This document shows positions 54,975-63,576 of a stretch of DNA of 64,000 nt, piece after piece. Each line of letters starts with the position of its first letter. Position 1 is the stretch's first letter. The notes under the pieces are model-generated. The model had not been told where the DNA came from. It made no database searches and saw nothing but the letters and a program-made list of their open reading frames with translations. The DNA is taken from positions 1,426,001 to 1,490,000 of the forward strand of contig NZ_NEVU01000003.1 of assembly GCF_002261355.1 (NCBI RefSeq), read 5' to 3'. The translations under genes were made by a program, and so were the position numbers. This stretch comes from Bordetella genomosp. 12. GTDB lineage: Bacteria; Pseudomonadota; Gammaproteobacteria; Burkholderiales; Burkholderiaceae_B.

Positions 54975-55301
54975 TCAGCGCCTCATGTATTGGCGAATAG
55001 CGGAGAACGCAACACGATCTTCGTTGCTGGACATGCGTGTGCCAGAAAGAGACTCAAAACCTTTGAACTTGAAAACCATGAAGGTTTTGATCTTTAGGCT
55101 GGTTATGTAGGATGAATCATCGGGGCAGGTAACCATGATTTTCATCATCCCGCCTTGGCAAACCACATCTATGGACTCATCAAACCAATGGCTTCGCCCA
55201 CAGGCGCATTGGAAGTTGTCCCGGTAGATGGACATGTTCATGGTGTTTGACGCAGCATTACCGAAATCATTCATAAAGCCGTCGAAGCTCAACATCTTCA
55301 T
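54975..55301 (-). CDS. Hypothetical protein with CxC and Cys-rich segment
   Basis: 108 residues from ATG 55,301, which has an excellent AAGGAGGA site. The extra residues of a longer frame upstream cross this ribosome site. The sequence FQCACGRSHWFDESIDVVC suggests a metal-binding or zinc-ribbon-like fold. No family recognised. It is the first gene of the small two- or three-gene minus-strand group with the membrane proteins. Confidence 0.65.
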   Translation of the reverse strand: MKMLSFDGFMNDFGNAASNTMNMSIYRDNFQCACGRSHWFDESIDVVCQGGMMKIMVTCPDDSSYITSLKIKTFMVFKFKGFESLSGTRMSSNEDRVAFSAIRQYMRR

Positions 55302-56193
55302 CTTTGCTGTTCCTCCTTCAGGTGTAGCGACCTTTCTCTTGATCGAAAGAATTGTAATGGTTTGTGAACAAATTGGGCGCATCACGTCATGTATTTGAAC
55401 TGGCCTCCGAATGTGATCAGCTGCCAGTGATAGCCGTAGCCCACCCTAACGTCCTATTTTTCATGGACGACATAGCCCATTGTGAGTCATCAGTGCGCTT
55501 CATCGAGCGCGCCATTCAAGGTGCTCCTGACTCGCCGTCATGAGTTCGACGCCTTGTTGTTTTGGCACAGCAGTACGTATCTAGGCGCGGTAGGCACTCG
55601 GCCAAGCCGGTCGTCATACCACTTCACGTATCTCCACGGCACGATGCCGTATTCGACGTGTGCCGAGTCAACCCCGTGTGCAGACTGACTTTGCGCGCAC
55701 CGGGGTACCACGCCCTTTTATCTCACCTTCCGCCGCTTCAAGCGCCACAGCACGCAAACTCGGTATGGAGGAGGCGCGGCCTGCGCAGTGGAGGCCGCGC
55801 AGAGGCAGACGCGAACGCACGCCCAATGACGCGCTGAAATGCGCCATGATGACTTGACGGTGGAAAGTGCCAATGCCATCGGCAACGCTCGCGGCCAGCG
55901 TGGCTTTTAAATGCTGCCGCCCTGCGCACTGGGTCGTCTCCCGTGTGAACGTAGCGCATAAACATCGCCACGGTCTTGTGCACAGTCCGCTACATCCCAA
56001 CTAACACCAGGCACCAGCTGCCCCATGCCCCCCCGCAATACCAAACCCACACCTCGGTACAGTACAAGTACACACATCAGTTCCCGACGATTTCGCTAAA
56101 ATACGATAAGCAACTGATTTAAAACTACTTTCCCCTACCCCAAGCTACGCTCGGTTTCGTACCACTTCCCTAGACCAGCACCTTAAATCGCCA
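55302..56193. other. Degraded region without intact genes
   Basis: About 890 bp hold only fragments. The minus strand at about 55,560-55,680 can be read as EYGIVPWRYVKWYDDRLGR and then stops. An integrase-like fragment lies at 55,915-55,983. Near 56,070 short GTACA-type repeats occur. It looks like a decayed junction between two insertions. Confidence 0.5.
55915..55983 (-). pseudogene. Fragment of a tyrosine recombinase C-terminus
   Basis: The minus strand reads HKTVAMFMRYVHTGDDPVRR, which resembles the end of phage-type integrases, where the Y in MRYVH is the nucleophile. The upstream catalytic boxes are absent, so it is a remnant. Only this short match supports the call. Confidence 0.4.
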
Positions 56194-56466
56194 ACTCAAA
56201 ATCACCCGCCGAAAGGCGGGAATGTTCGAGTTGGCCCCGGGCATCACTAGAATCCATAGTATTTAAGAGCAGCTAGCGCGATCTTTTATATTTTTCGTAG
56301 CACGTGGGATTTTTCCCAGTTTGCCAGCCGGATATCGCGGCAACGTGCCGCCCGTACGCTTGGGAGCCCTCTTATCTCGCTGAGCCCCTGGCAAATGCAT
56401 TACGCTTTAGCCCGCCCTGACCCGTTAGTGCGCGAAGCCAGACCCACCAAACGCGAATCCACGCCC
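56194..56466 (+). pseudogene. Relic of tRNA-Leu 3' end, attachment region and integrase 5' end
   Basis: The block ACTCAAAATC...CCCCGGGCATCACT (56,194-56,247) is a decayed copy of the tRNA-Leu anticodon-to-3' end at 46,430-46,484. The homology continues through the spacer (TAGTATTTA, CTAGCGCGAT, GGGATTTT) and then into integrase coding sequence (CCACCAAACGCGAATCCAC at 56,445). The order and direction are the same as at the left end. It is a broken older att-int module and gives the island's right limit. Confidence 0.8.
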
Positions 56467-56508
56467 ACTATAAATGCTGAATTACCGTCGTCAGATTTAA
56501 CCGTTGTT

Positions 56509-57639
56509 CTATTCGGATTCGCTGCTTGTATTACGGAGTACGTAGTATGTACTTCGCCCACCCGGGGAAGATTTGTCCAGGATGTGATGCTGAAGAAGCT
56601 CCGTGATGTCTCGAAGAGCGGTGTCCTGCGAGCATTTGGCCAACGCAGCCCATTTGCGAGTCGTCAGCTTGCCTTCAAATCCGTCCAACAGTCGATTCAA
56701 CACCTTGATCTGCCGCTCATTCATCGGAATGGTTGCCGCATGCCGCCAGAACTTCGCCTTGGCGAATACTAGATCGAGGAGGCCATGAGCCTGTTCGATG
56801 GCTTTTAGCAGGGTGGACAGAAACCACGTCAGCCACTGCGTCACATCCATGCCGCCCTTTTGCGTGTGTTCAAGGATGTCGTAATAGGCTTTGCGTTCCC
56901 GCTGGATCTGAGCGGATAAACTGTAAAACCGTTGTGGGCTGCCTTCGGCACGCGTCAGCAGTAGGTCGCCAATGGCACGTGCGATGCGGCCGTTGCCGTC
57001 GTCGAAAGGGTGCAACGTGACAAACCAGAGGTGGCCCAGACCCGCGCGAATGAGAGCAGGCTCTGTTGGTGCTGCGTTATTAAGCCATGCGAGGAAGCGG
57101 GCCATTTCGGCCGGTAACCGGCTGGCGGGCGGCGCCTCGAAATGCACCCTTTCTCTTCCAATAGAGCCGGAGATGACCTGCATGGGCCCGGTGCTGTCGT
57201 CTCGCCACTGGCCCACCTTGATGGCAGTGATACCAGAGTAGCCGGTAGGGAATAGCGCCGCATGCCAGCCGAATAAGCGCTCGGCAGTGAGAGGAGCCGC
57301 GGCTTTGCTGGTAGCGTCCAAAATCATGTCAACGATGCCGTCGACATGACGGTCTGCGGGGGCCAATGCACCGATATCGACGCCTAAGCGACGTGCGACA
57401 GCAGATCGGACCGAGACGACGTTGAGCGTGTCGCCTTCAATGGCGCTGGTTTGAACGACGTCTTCGGTCAGGGCCGCCAAGTTCGCTTCGCCGCGCATAG
57501 CCGTGCCGACGTCTGCTAGACGGCCCAGCAATAGGCCTTGCGCACGACTGACGGCCGCCAACGGCTCTGCCAAGGCGGCATGGTCGTAGCGCCAATCGGG
57601 CCAGTGCGGCGATTGCCATAAGTATTCACCGCGATTCAT
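56509..57639 (-). CDS. Fic family protein (AMP-transferase type)
   Basis: 376 residues. The Fic motif HPFDDGNGRIAR (H210 to R221) is complete, so nucleotide transfer from ATP to a target hydroxyl is expected. TSAIEG at residues 64-69 matches the (S/T)xxxE(G/N) inhibitory helix of class II Fic proteins, so activity is probably self-restrained. The C-terminal part contains a winged-helix-like segment (LTTRKWAALAKCSQDTALRDI). It lies just outside the relic integrase and could be cargo of the older insertion. The target is unknown. Confidence 0.92.
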   Translation of the reverse strand: MNRGEYLWQSPHWPDWRYDHAALAEPLAAVSRAQGLLLGRLADVGTAMRGEANLAALTEDVVQTSAIEGDTLNVVSVRSAVARRLGVDIGALAPADRHVDGIVDMILDATSKAAAPLTAERLFGWHAALFPTGYSGITAIKVGQWRDDSTGPMQVISGSIGRERVHFEAPPASRLPAEMARFLAWLNNAAPTEPALIRAGLGHLWFVTLHPFDDGNGRIARAIGDLLLTRAEGSPQRFYSLSAQIQRERKAYYDILEHTQKGGMDVTQWLTWFLSTLLKAIEQAHGLLDLVFAKAKFWRHAATIPMNERQIKVLNRLLDGFEGKLTTRKWAALAKCSQDTALRDITELLQHHILDKSSPGGRSTYYVLRNTSSESE

Positions 57640-57916
57640 GCGGTGATTGTGGGCACTTTAGACCGCCATTACATCCCGACACATCGATAATCCCCTCATT
57701 CTTAGCAGCTGAGATCCAGGTGGACTATTTCGGGACAACGCATTCGCGTGACCCTTGTTCATGCCCCACCCTCTCGCAAGCGCTGGAATCGCTGCGCTCC
57801 CCGGGGCGATTCACTGAGCCGTGGCGCGCAGTCTAAAGGCCGTTTCAGGGGCGCTTATGGCGGCCGAGGCTCAGCAACGTAAAATCTCAGGTTTCCAGCG
57901 TCCCTATGCGTGCCTT

Positions 57917-58207
57917 ATGAATCTTGATCGACTGCGTCGCGAGTTTCCTGACTTCGACATCACCACCCTGCCGCCGCTGCCCGAAGGTTATTTCGACGCG
58001 TCGAGTTTTATCGATGCCGCGCCTTCGTTCGAGAACGAGGAAGGCAGTTTGAAGGTGTTTGTCGACTACGCCAACTATGCCGACCGCGCCTCCGGCAGGA
58101 GCCAGCGTTTCTGCGTGTCGCGCTTCGACGAGGAAGAAGGCGACTTCGAAGATGTCGCGCTGTCGACGAACGATTGGGCCGAGGTGCTGCGCTTTTTGAG
58201 CGCCTGA
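57917..58207 (+). CDS. Hypothetical acidic protein
   Basis: 96 residues from ATG 57,917 (MNLDRLRREFPDFDI), acidic, with no cysteine-rich, membrane or enzyme motif. A longer frame from 57,821 begins with unlike sequence. There is no clear ribosome site, which lowers confidence, but codon use and the balanced composition look coding. I recognise no family. Confidence 0.55.
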   Translation: MNLDRLRREFPDFDITTLPPLPEGYFDASSFIDAAPSFENEEGSLKVFVDYANYADRASGRSQRFCVSRFDEEEGDFEDVALSTNDWAEVLRFLSA

Positions 58208-58562
58208 CTTCCCGGGCCAGGAGCGCCCGGTTGGCGCTCCTGCTGCCGGACGGTCTATGCCACGCCCGCGAGCGCTTTCTGGTCCTGCTTCACTCAGGAT
58301 CTGAGACGGCCTTAGCTCACGCGTTTGGGGTGGGCATCAATGCTGTGGGCAGACCGCAGGGCGCAAGCATGCCCGGTCCAGGCGGCATGAGGCGCACAGC
58401 GGGGATCCGTTATGAGGCGCGCCAGATCGCACGCAACGATAGGCGGAAGGATCGGCCGCCGGGGTGGGCGATGCATGGCTCAAGACTTCGCCCGGCCTGA
58501 GAAGCCAGGCGGGACGATGGTTGGAGTCGTCTCCAACTGCCTGCCGTCACCGCCGATGCGGA
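58208..58562. other. Intergenic stretch, nothing recognised
   Basis: 355 bp between convergent genes. Several overlapping frames exist but none has a start context or familiar sequence. No strong terminator was found. Confidence 0.5.
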
Positions 58563-59009
58563 TCAGACCTCCTGCTCGTTTTTCAGACGCACCAAGGCTT
58601 GGCGTAGGGCGTCGGGCAAGGGCGTGGGCCGGCGTGTCTGCGCGTCGACGTACACATGCACAAAGTGGCCCTGTGCGCTGGCCTGTTGGTCTCCGGCGCG
58701 GAACACACCGAGTTCGTAGCGCACGCTGGATTTGCCCATACTGGCCACGCGCAGGCCTATTTCCAATGCATCCGGGAAGGCGACAGATGAAAAATAGCTG
58801 CACCCGGTATCGACCACCAAACCAATGACTGGGCTGCTGCCGATGCGCAGCACGCCCTGCTCCATGAGGTACTGATTCACGGCGGTGTCGAAGTAGGAGT
58901 AGTAGACGACGTTATTGACATGGCCATAGACGTCGTTGTCCATCCACCGCGTTGCGATCGGCTGAAAATGCACGTAGTCGATGCGAGCCGAAGGTTGTTG
59001 CCTACTCAT
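58563..59009 (-). CDS. Acyl-CoA thioesterase, hotdog fold (4HBT/YbgC-like)
   Basis: 148 residues from ATG 59,009. TRWMDNDVYGHVNNVVYYSYFDTA contains the D/HVN active-site motif of 4-hydroxybenzoyl-CoA-thioesterase-type hotdog proteins (key residues D and H in DVYGHVNN). It hydrolyses an acyl-CoA thioester. The gene overlaps the GntR stop by 8 bp, so the regulator and thioesterase are co-transcribed. It probably belongs to the CoA pathway encoded at 60,465-64,000. Confidence 0.9.
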   Translation of the reverse strand: MSRQQPSARIDYVHFQPIATRWMDNDVYGHVNNVVYYSYFDTAVNQYLMEQGVLRIGSSPVIGLVVDTGCSYFSSVAFPDALEIGLRVASMGKSSVRYELGVFRAGDQQASAQGHFVHVYVDAQTRRPTPLPDALRQALVRLKNEQEV

Positions 59010-59733
59010 GTGTATTAGTACCCGTTCGGTGAGAGGCCGGATAGGCCAAATCGTGGCTCGCCAACATCTGCTCGGGCAAGGTCGACACAAACTCGGCAAA
59101 GCCCTTACCGCTGATGGCGATGTGGTCGATCATCGCGGATTGCGCCGCCTGCTCGTCTCCCGACAGGATGGCTTGGGTAATCCGCTCGTGGTCTTGCGCC
59201 GATTGCAGCATGCGCCCGGGCAACTGAAAGGGATTGCGCCGATAGCTCTGCGTACGGCGCCGGATGAGCCGCAATTGCTCGGCCAGGTAGCGATTGCAGC
59301 AGCCCTGGTAGAGCGCTTCATGAAAGTCGGCATTGGCCTGGCCATAAGCGGAGATCTCGCCGCTTTGGGCATGAACGAGACACGCGTTCATGGCCTCGAT
59401 CATGGTCTGGCGCCAGGGATCCTGGATCCGGCGCGCGGCCAGCTTGGCACAAGCGCCCTCCATCTCCGCCAGCAACTCGAACATCGCGCGCAGCTCGGCA
59501 ATCGACATGCGCGCCACGAAGATGCCCTGTCGCGGCACGATCTGAACCTGCCCCTGCAGCGCCAGTTGCTGCAGGGCCTCGCGCACGGGCGTACGAGAGA
59601 CCTCGAAACGTTCTGCCAGCGCGCGCTCGTCGAGCGTATCGCCAGGTAAGAGGACGCCGTTATCGATCTCCGCTTCGAGCTCCGTAACGATGTCTGCGGC
59701 CAGGCCGCGCTTCTTTTTGGGTAAGGTGATCAT
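59002..59733 (-). CDS. GntR-family (FCD domain) transcriptional regulator
   Basis: 243 residues from ATG 59,733 (MITLPKKKRGLAAD). The winged helix has LDERALAERFEVSRTPVREAL, the GntR signature. The FCD ligand domain includes the metal-binding pattern D/H in FELLAEMEGACAKLAA, NADFHEALYQ and the later His. The upstream frame is not used because it lies in clearly non-coding sequence. It probably binds the TGGTATACCA palindrome at 60,405 and controls the operon starting at 60,465. The ligand is probably a carboxylic acid. Confidence 0.9.
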   Translation of the reverse strand: MITLPKKKRGLAADIVTELEAEIDNGVLLPGDTLDERALAERFEVSRTPVREALQQLALQGQVQIVPRQGIFVARMSIAELRAMFELLAEMEGACAKLAARRIQDPWRQTMIEAMNACLVHAQSGEISAYGQANADFHEALYQGCCNRYLAEQLRLIRRRTQSYRRNPFQLPGRMLQSAQDHERITQAILSGDEQAAQSAMIDHIAISGKGFAEFVSTLPEQMLASHDLAYPASHRTGTNTHE

Positions 59734-60370
59734 GATAGGAAGGCGAGCGGGGCGCCGTGCGAAGCCCCTGGCAAAGCAAGCATGAAACTTGGCGTGTGGG
59801 TGGCCAACAGCAAGGGCGTCCCACTGCGGGCAGCCAAGCCAGGTCTGCGCGTCACGGCCGCCCCGGACCTCCGGTGAGCAGCCATGCCGGCGAGGACTCG
59901 ACACACGGCAAGCGGCGCGGTGTCGAGGTCGGAATGGGTGGCGACGATTGTACCGAAGTGACTCACAGCGACGGCTCCGCCCATCGCGTCGACCGCAGCA
60001 AAGCGCATGCCTTCTCACCCTTGCTCCTCGTCACGTGGCCTTGCCGCTTTTGGCCGCAGCCACGCCGACGGTCAGGGACCTGCGCCCGGGTCCCGGGGAC
60101 TCAAGCCGCGTCAAGACCCGGCTGCGCAACCGCACTAAGCCCCCAGCGACCCGCCCCACTGCATGCCTCCCCTTGAATGCAATCCCGCCGCCATGCCAGG
60201 CGCGGCGTCCTGACGCGCCCGCTGCATCCGCGGACGTGCCCCCGTCCCTGGCGCGGCAAGCGCCCTGCCCGCCTCGTCATGCTGCGAGCGCCTGTCGTCC
60301 AGACGCCCGGATAGCCCGCAAAGGCTAGGCATGGACAGGCAGCAGCATGCCCCGCCTCGTGCGGCTGGTG
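59734..60370. other. Long intergenic region between GntR and the crotonase operon
   Basis: No gene found in about 640 bp. Open frames here are high-GC artefacts full of Arg, Pro and Ser. The right end leads into the operator region. The length is unusual for this compact genome and may hold a deleted gene. Confidence 0.5.
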
Positions 60371-60390
60371 TATTGGTAGTTCCACTAATA
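60371..60390. promoter_or_regulatory. Imperfect palindrome, second GntR-type site
   Basis: TATTGGTAG and CCACTAATA form 9-bp arms with two mismatches around TT. It lies 15 bp left of the perfect palindrome and shares the GGT/ACC-like core, so it may be a weaker operator. Confidence 0.4.
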
Positions 60391-60404
60391 ATTCACACCA
60401 CCGA

Positions 60405-60420
60405 TCGTGGTATACCACGA
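60405..60420. promoter_or_regulatory. Perfect 16-bp palindrome, probable GntR/FCD operator
   Basis: TCGTGGTATACCACGA is self-complementary and contains TGGTATACCA, the usual core of FCD-type GntR operators. It sits 45 bp upstream of the crotonase start, overlapping the probable promoter. The regulator at 59,002-59,733 is the nearest candidate to bind it. Confidence 0.75.
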
Positions 60421-60464
60421 GGATATTTTCGAATACCATTAATGCTCATAACTCGGGTTCAGCC

Positions 60465-61253
60465 ATGACGATCGATACCTCCACCCCTCCTTTGCTCTCC
60501 ATTGACGGGCCCGTCGCCACCTTGCGGCTGAACCGCCCCGCCCAGGCCAACCGTATTGAGCCCGCCGACCTGCCCGTGCTACTGCAGCATTGCGAGCGCA
60601 TCGCCCGGGACAGCGCCATCCGGGCGGTCATCCTGACGGGCACCGGCAAGCATTTCAGCGCCGGCTATGACTTGACCAGCATTCTGCAAAGTGTCGAAGA
60701 AGATCCCCACGCACGGCATGCCGTCAATCCTTTCGGCACCATGGTGGACACGCTGGAAGCGTTGCCCCAGCCGGTCATCTGCGCATTGAATGGCGGCGTT
60801 TACGGCGGCGCGACGGATCTGGCCCTGGCCTGCGATCTGCGCCTCGGCGTGCCCCACAGCAAGATGTTCATGCCCGCGGCGCGGCTGGGCCTGCATTACT
60901 ACTTGAGCGGTATGCGGCGCTATGTATCGCGCCTGGGCTTTAACACCGCCAAGCGCCTGTTCCTGTTCGCGGAAGAGATGGACGCAGCACAAATGCTGAG
61001 CACGGGCTTCATCGAGCGCATCGTCCCCGCGGAACAACTCGAGCAGGCCGCGCGCGAGGCCGCGCATGCCGCCGCGGCGATGGCGCCGCTGGCCGTGCGC
61101 GGCATGAAGGCCGCGCTCAACGCGCTGGCTCAGGACAAGCTCGATCCCGAGCAGTTCGCCGCGACAGAGACCCAATGCCTGCGTTCGGCGGACATCCAGG
61201 AAGGCGTGACGGCCTGGCAGCAAAAACGCGCGCCGGTCTTTCATTCCCGTTAG
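60465..61253 (+). CDS. Enoyl-CoA hydratase/isomerase-family protein with altered active site
   Basis: 262 residues of the crotonase fold. The oxyanion-hole segments HFSAGYDL and NGGVYGGATDL are present. The two catalytic glutamates of enoyl-CoA hydratase are not. The first is replaced by D118 and the second by A138 (MPAARLG). A simple hydratase role is therefore unlikely; an isomerase, thioesterase or C-C hydrolase on a CoA ester is possible. It is the first gene of the operon with Bug, CoA-transferase and Fe-ADH, behind the GntR-type palindrome. Confidence 0.85.
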   Translation: MTIDTSTPPLLSIDGPVATLRLNRPAQANRIEPADLPVLLQHCERIARDSAIRAVILTGTGKHFSAGYDLTSILQSVEEDPHARHAVNPFGTMVDTLEALPQPVICALNGGVYGGATDLALACDLRLGVPHSKMFMPAARLGLHYYLSGMRRYVSRLGFNTAKRLFLFAEEMDAAQMLSTGFIERIVPAEQLEQAAREAAHAAAAMAPLAVRGMKAALNALAQDKLDPEQFAATETQCLRSADIQEGVTAWQQKRAPVFHSR

Positions 61254-61323
61254 GTTTTTTGCACGACTCTGGCATCCCGCCATTCACACCTATATCAATA
61301 ACCTCATACGAGGAGACAAAACC

Positions 61324-62301
61324 ATGCGTGTCAAACACGTATTCCCCCTGTTGACTGCGCTGGCCGCAACGGCCATGGCCTGCCTGCCGGCGGGCGCGTC
61401 GGCGGCCTATCCGGACCGCCCCATCAAGCTGCTCGTGGGCTACACCCCGGGCGGCGCGGCCGATGCGGCGGCGCGCTCGATCACCCCGCTCATGAGCGAG
61501 CTGCTCGGCCAATCCGTCGTGGTGGAGTACAAGCCCGGCGCGGGCGGCGCCATTGCGGCCGAAGCAACCATGCGGGCAGAACCTGACGGCTACACCTTGC
61601 ACCTGATCGATTCGGGCGCGATGGTCGTGCTGCCCCATATCCGCAAGACCAATTTCGATCCGCTCAAATCATTCAAGCCGATAGGCACCGCAGCCGCCGG
61701 CGGCCTGGTTCTCGCCGTCCATCCCTCGCTGCCGGCCAAGACCTTGCCGGAATTCATTGCGCTGCTGCGCAAATCGCCGGACCAGTACAGCTATGCGACG
61801 TCCGGTGTGGGCGGCGGCGGCCATGTGGCGGCCGAACAGTTCAAGATCGAAACCGGTCTAGGCATGCAGCACGTGGCCTACCGTGGAGGCGGCCCGGCCA
61901 TGGCGGATCTGATGGGCGGCCAGATCTCCGTCGGTATGTCCACGCTGGCCCCCGCCATCCCGCAGATAAAAGCCAACAAGATCCGCGCCCTGGGCGTGAC
62001 GTCGCTGAACCGCGCCTCTGCTCTGCCCGATGTGCCCACCATCGCCGAACAAGGCTATCCCGGTTTCGAGGCGCTCAACTGGTATGCCCTTGTCGGCCCG
62101 GCGGGACTGCCAGATGACATCGTGGCCAAGCTCAATCAGGTTCTCGCGCAGACGCTGGCCTCGCAGAAGGTGCAAGACCTCCTGCGAGAGCAGGGCCTGG
62201 ACGCCGTGCCAGATAGCCCGGCCCAATTGACCGAGCGTGTACGCGCAGATCTGGACAAATGGGGCAAGGTCATCAAGACCGCGGACATCAAGGCCGAGTA
62301 A
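61324..62301 (+). CDS. Bug-family (TctC) periplasmic receptor
   Basis: 325 residues with an AGGAG site. The leader is cleaved after ASA near residue 27. YPDRPIKLLVGYTPGGAAD, VVVEYKPGAGG and PDGYTLHLI are the conserved blocks; the PPGG loop is TPGG here. It lies between the crotonase-like gene (70-bp gap) and the CoA-transferase gene (22-bp gap). It probably imports the acid that the transferase activates. Confidence 0.93.
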   Translation: MRVKHVFPLLTALAATAMACLPAGASAAYPDRPIKLLVGYTPGGAADAAARSITPLMSELLGQSVVVEYKPGAGGAIAAEATMRAEPDGYTLHLIDSGAMVVLPHIRKTNFDPLKSFKPIGTAAAGGLVLAVHPSLPAKTLPEFIALLRKSPDQYSYATSGVGGGGHVAAEQFKIETGLGMQHVAYRGGGPAMADLMGGQISVGMSTLAPAIPQIKANKIRALGVTSLNRASALPDVPTIAEQGYPGFEALNWYALVGPAGLPDDIVAKLNQVLAQTLASQKVQDLLREQGLDAVPDSPAQLTERVRADLDKWGKVIKTADIKAE

Positions 62302-62323
62302 AGCCACAAGCACAAGGAACAAG

Positions 62324-63550
62324 ATGGAAACGAACGATACCCGTCCGCTAGCCGGGGTAAAGGTCCTCGAACTCGCCCAGATCATGGCCGGCCCCACCTG
62401 CGGCATGATGCTCGCCGACCTCGGTGCGGATGTCATCAAGGTCGAGAAGCTCCCGCATGGCGATGACTCGCGGCTCTACACCGGCGCAGGCGGCCAAGCC
62501 CTGCCGGCGCCGTTTGTCATGCTCAACCGCAACAAGCGCGGCATGGCGGTGAACCTGAAGCTGCCTGCCGGGCGCGATGTGCTGCAGCGCATGGTCCAAG
62601 GCAGCGATGTGTTTCTCGAGAACTACCGCAAGGGCACGATGGACAAGCTGGGCCTGGGTTGGGAAGCGCTCAGCGCCATCAATCCGGCGCTTGTCTATTG
62701 CAGCATCTCGGGCTATGGCCGCACGGGGCCCTACGCGGATAAGGGCGGCTTTGATCTGATCGCGCAGGCCTATGCCGGCCTGATGAGCGTAACGGGCGAG
62801 AAGGATGGCCCGCCGCTCAAACCCGGCAACTCCGTGGCCGACATCAATGCCGGCGTCATGGCCGTGGTCGGCGTACTCTCCGCGTTGCTGCACCGCGCCC
62901 GTAGCGGCCGCGGCCAATTCGTCGAGACCTCGCTCATCGAAGTCTCCCTGCAGCAGATGTACTGGTTTGCCTCGATGTTTTTCCAAACGGGCAAAGTCCC
63001 CGGCGCATCGGGATCGGCCCATCCGCTGACCGCGCCCTACCAGGCGTTTCGAACGCGCGACAGCTGGCTCGTCCTCGGCGGGGCCAATCAGGCCAATTGG
63101 GAGCGTATCGCCGATCTGCTGGGGCACCCGGAATGGAAAAGCGACCCGCGGTTTGTCACCAACGCCGACCGCAAGGCGAACGAAGCCGAGCTCGCTGCAG
63201 CCATCAGCCTCGAACTGGCCAACGATGACACGGCCAACTGGGTCGCGCGTTTCGATGGCGCCGGCATCCCCGCCGGGCCGGTACACAATATCGAGCAGGC
63301 CTTGAATCATCCGCAGACGCAGGCGCGCGACATGGTCATCAAAGTGGAGCACCCTATCGCCGGCACCGGCCATAGCCTCGCTCTGCCCGTCAAACTGTCG
63401 GCAACGCCCGCCCGCGTGACCCACCCGGCCCCCTTGCTGGGCGAGAACACGCGTGAGATTCTGCGTGAGTATGCGTTTCGAGACGACGAAATCGACGACC
63501 TGGTGCGCCAAGGCGCGGTCGCCGAGCACGCCAGCCCTTGCATGGCCTAG
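62324..63550 (+). CDS. CoA-transferase family III (CaiB/BaiF)
   Basis: 408 residues from ATG 62,324 (METNDTRPLAG), preceded by AAGGAAC. It shows VKVLELAQIMAGPTCGMMLADLG, LNRNKRGMAVNL and the KGGFDLIAQAYAG segment with the nucleophilic Asp. It is related to, but distinct from, the transferase at 28,260. It would transfer CoA to the imported acid. The following Fe-ADH starts 26 bp after its stop. Confidence 0.92.
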   Translation: METNDTRPLAGVKVLELAQIMAGPTCGMMLADLGADVIKVEKLPHGDDSRLYTGAGGQALPAPFVMLNRNKRGMAVNLKLPAGRDVLQRMVQGSDVFLENYRKGTMDKLGLGWEALSAINPALVYCSISGYGRTGPYADKGGFDLIAQAYAGLMSVTGEKDGPPLKPGNSVADINAGVMAVVGVLSALLHRARSGRGQFVETSLIEVSLQQMYWFASMFFQTGKVPGASGSAHPLTAPYQAFRTRDSWLVLGGANQANWERIADLLGHPEWKSDPRFVTNADRKANEAELAAAISLELANDDTANWVARFDGAGIPAGPVHNIEQALNHPQTQARDMVIKVEHPIAGTGHSLALPVKLSATPARVTHPAPLLGENTREILREYAFRDDEIDDLVRQGAVAEHASPCMA

Positions 63551-63576
63551 CTGCCCACTTAAACCGGGACTCTTGC

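Noticed and set aside
60101-60439. Minus-strand 112-codon frame in the GntR-crotonase gap
   Set aside because: Covers the operator palindrome, has no ribosome site and is Arg/Gly-rich without similarity to known families.
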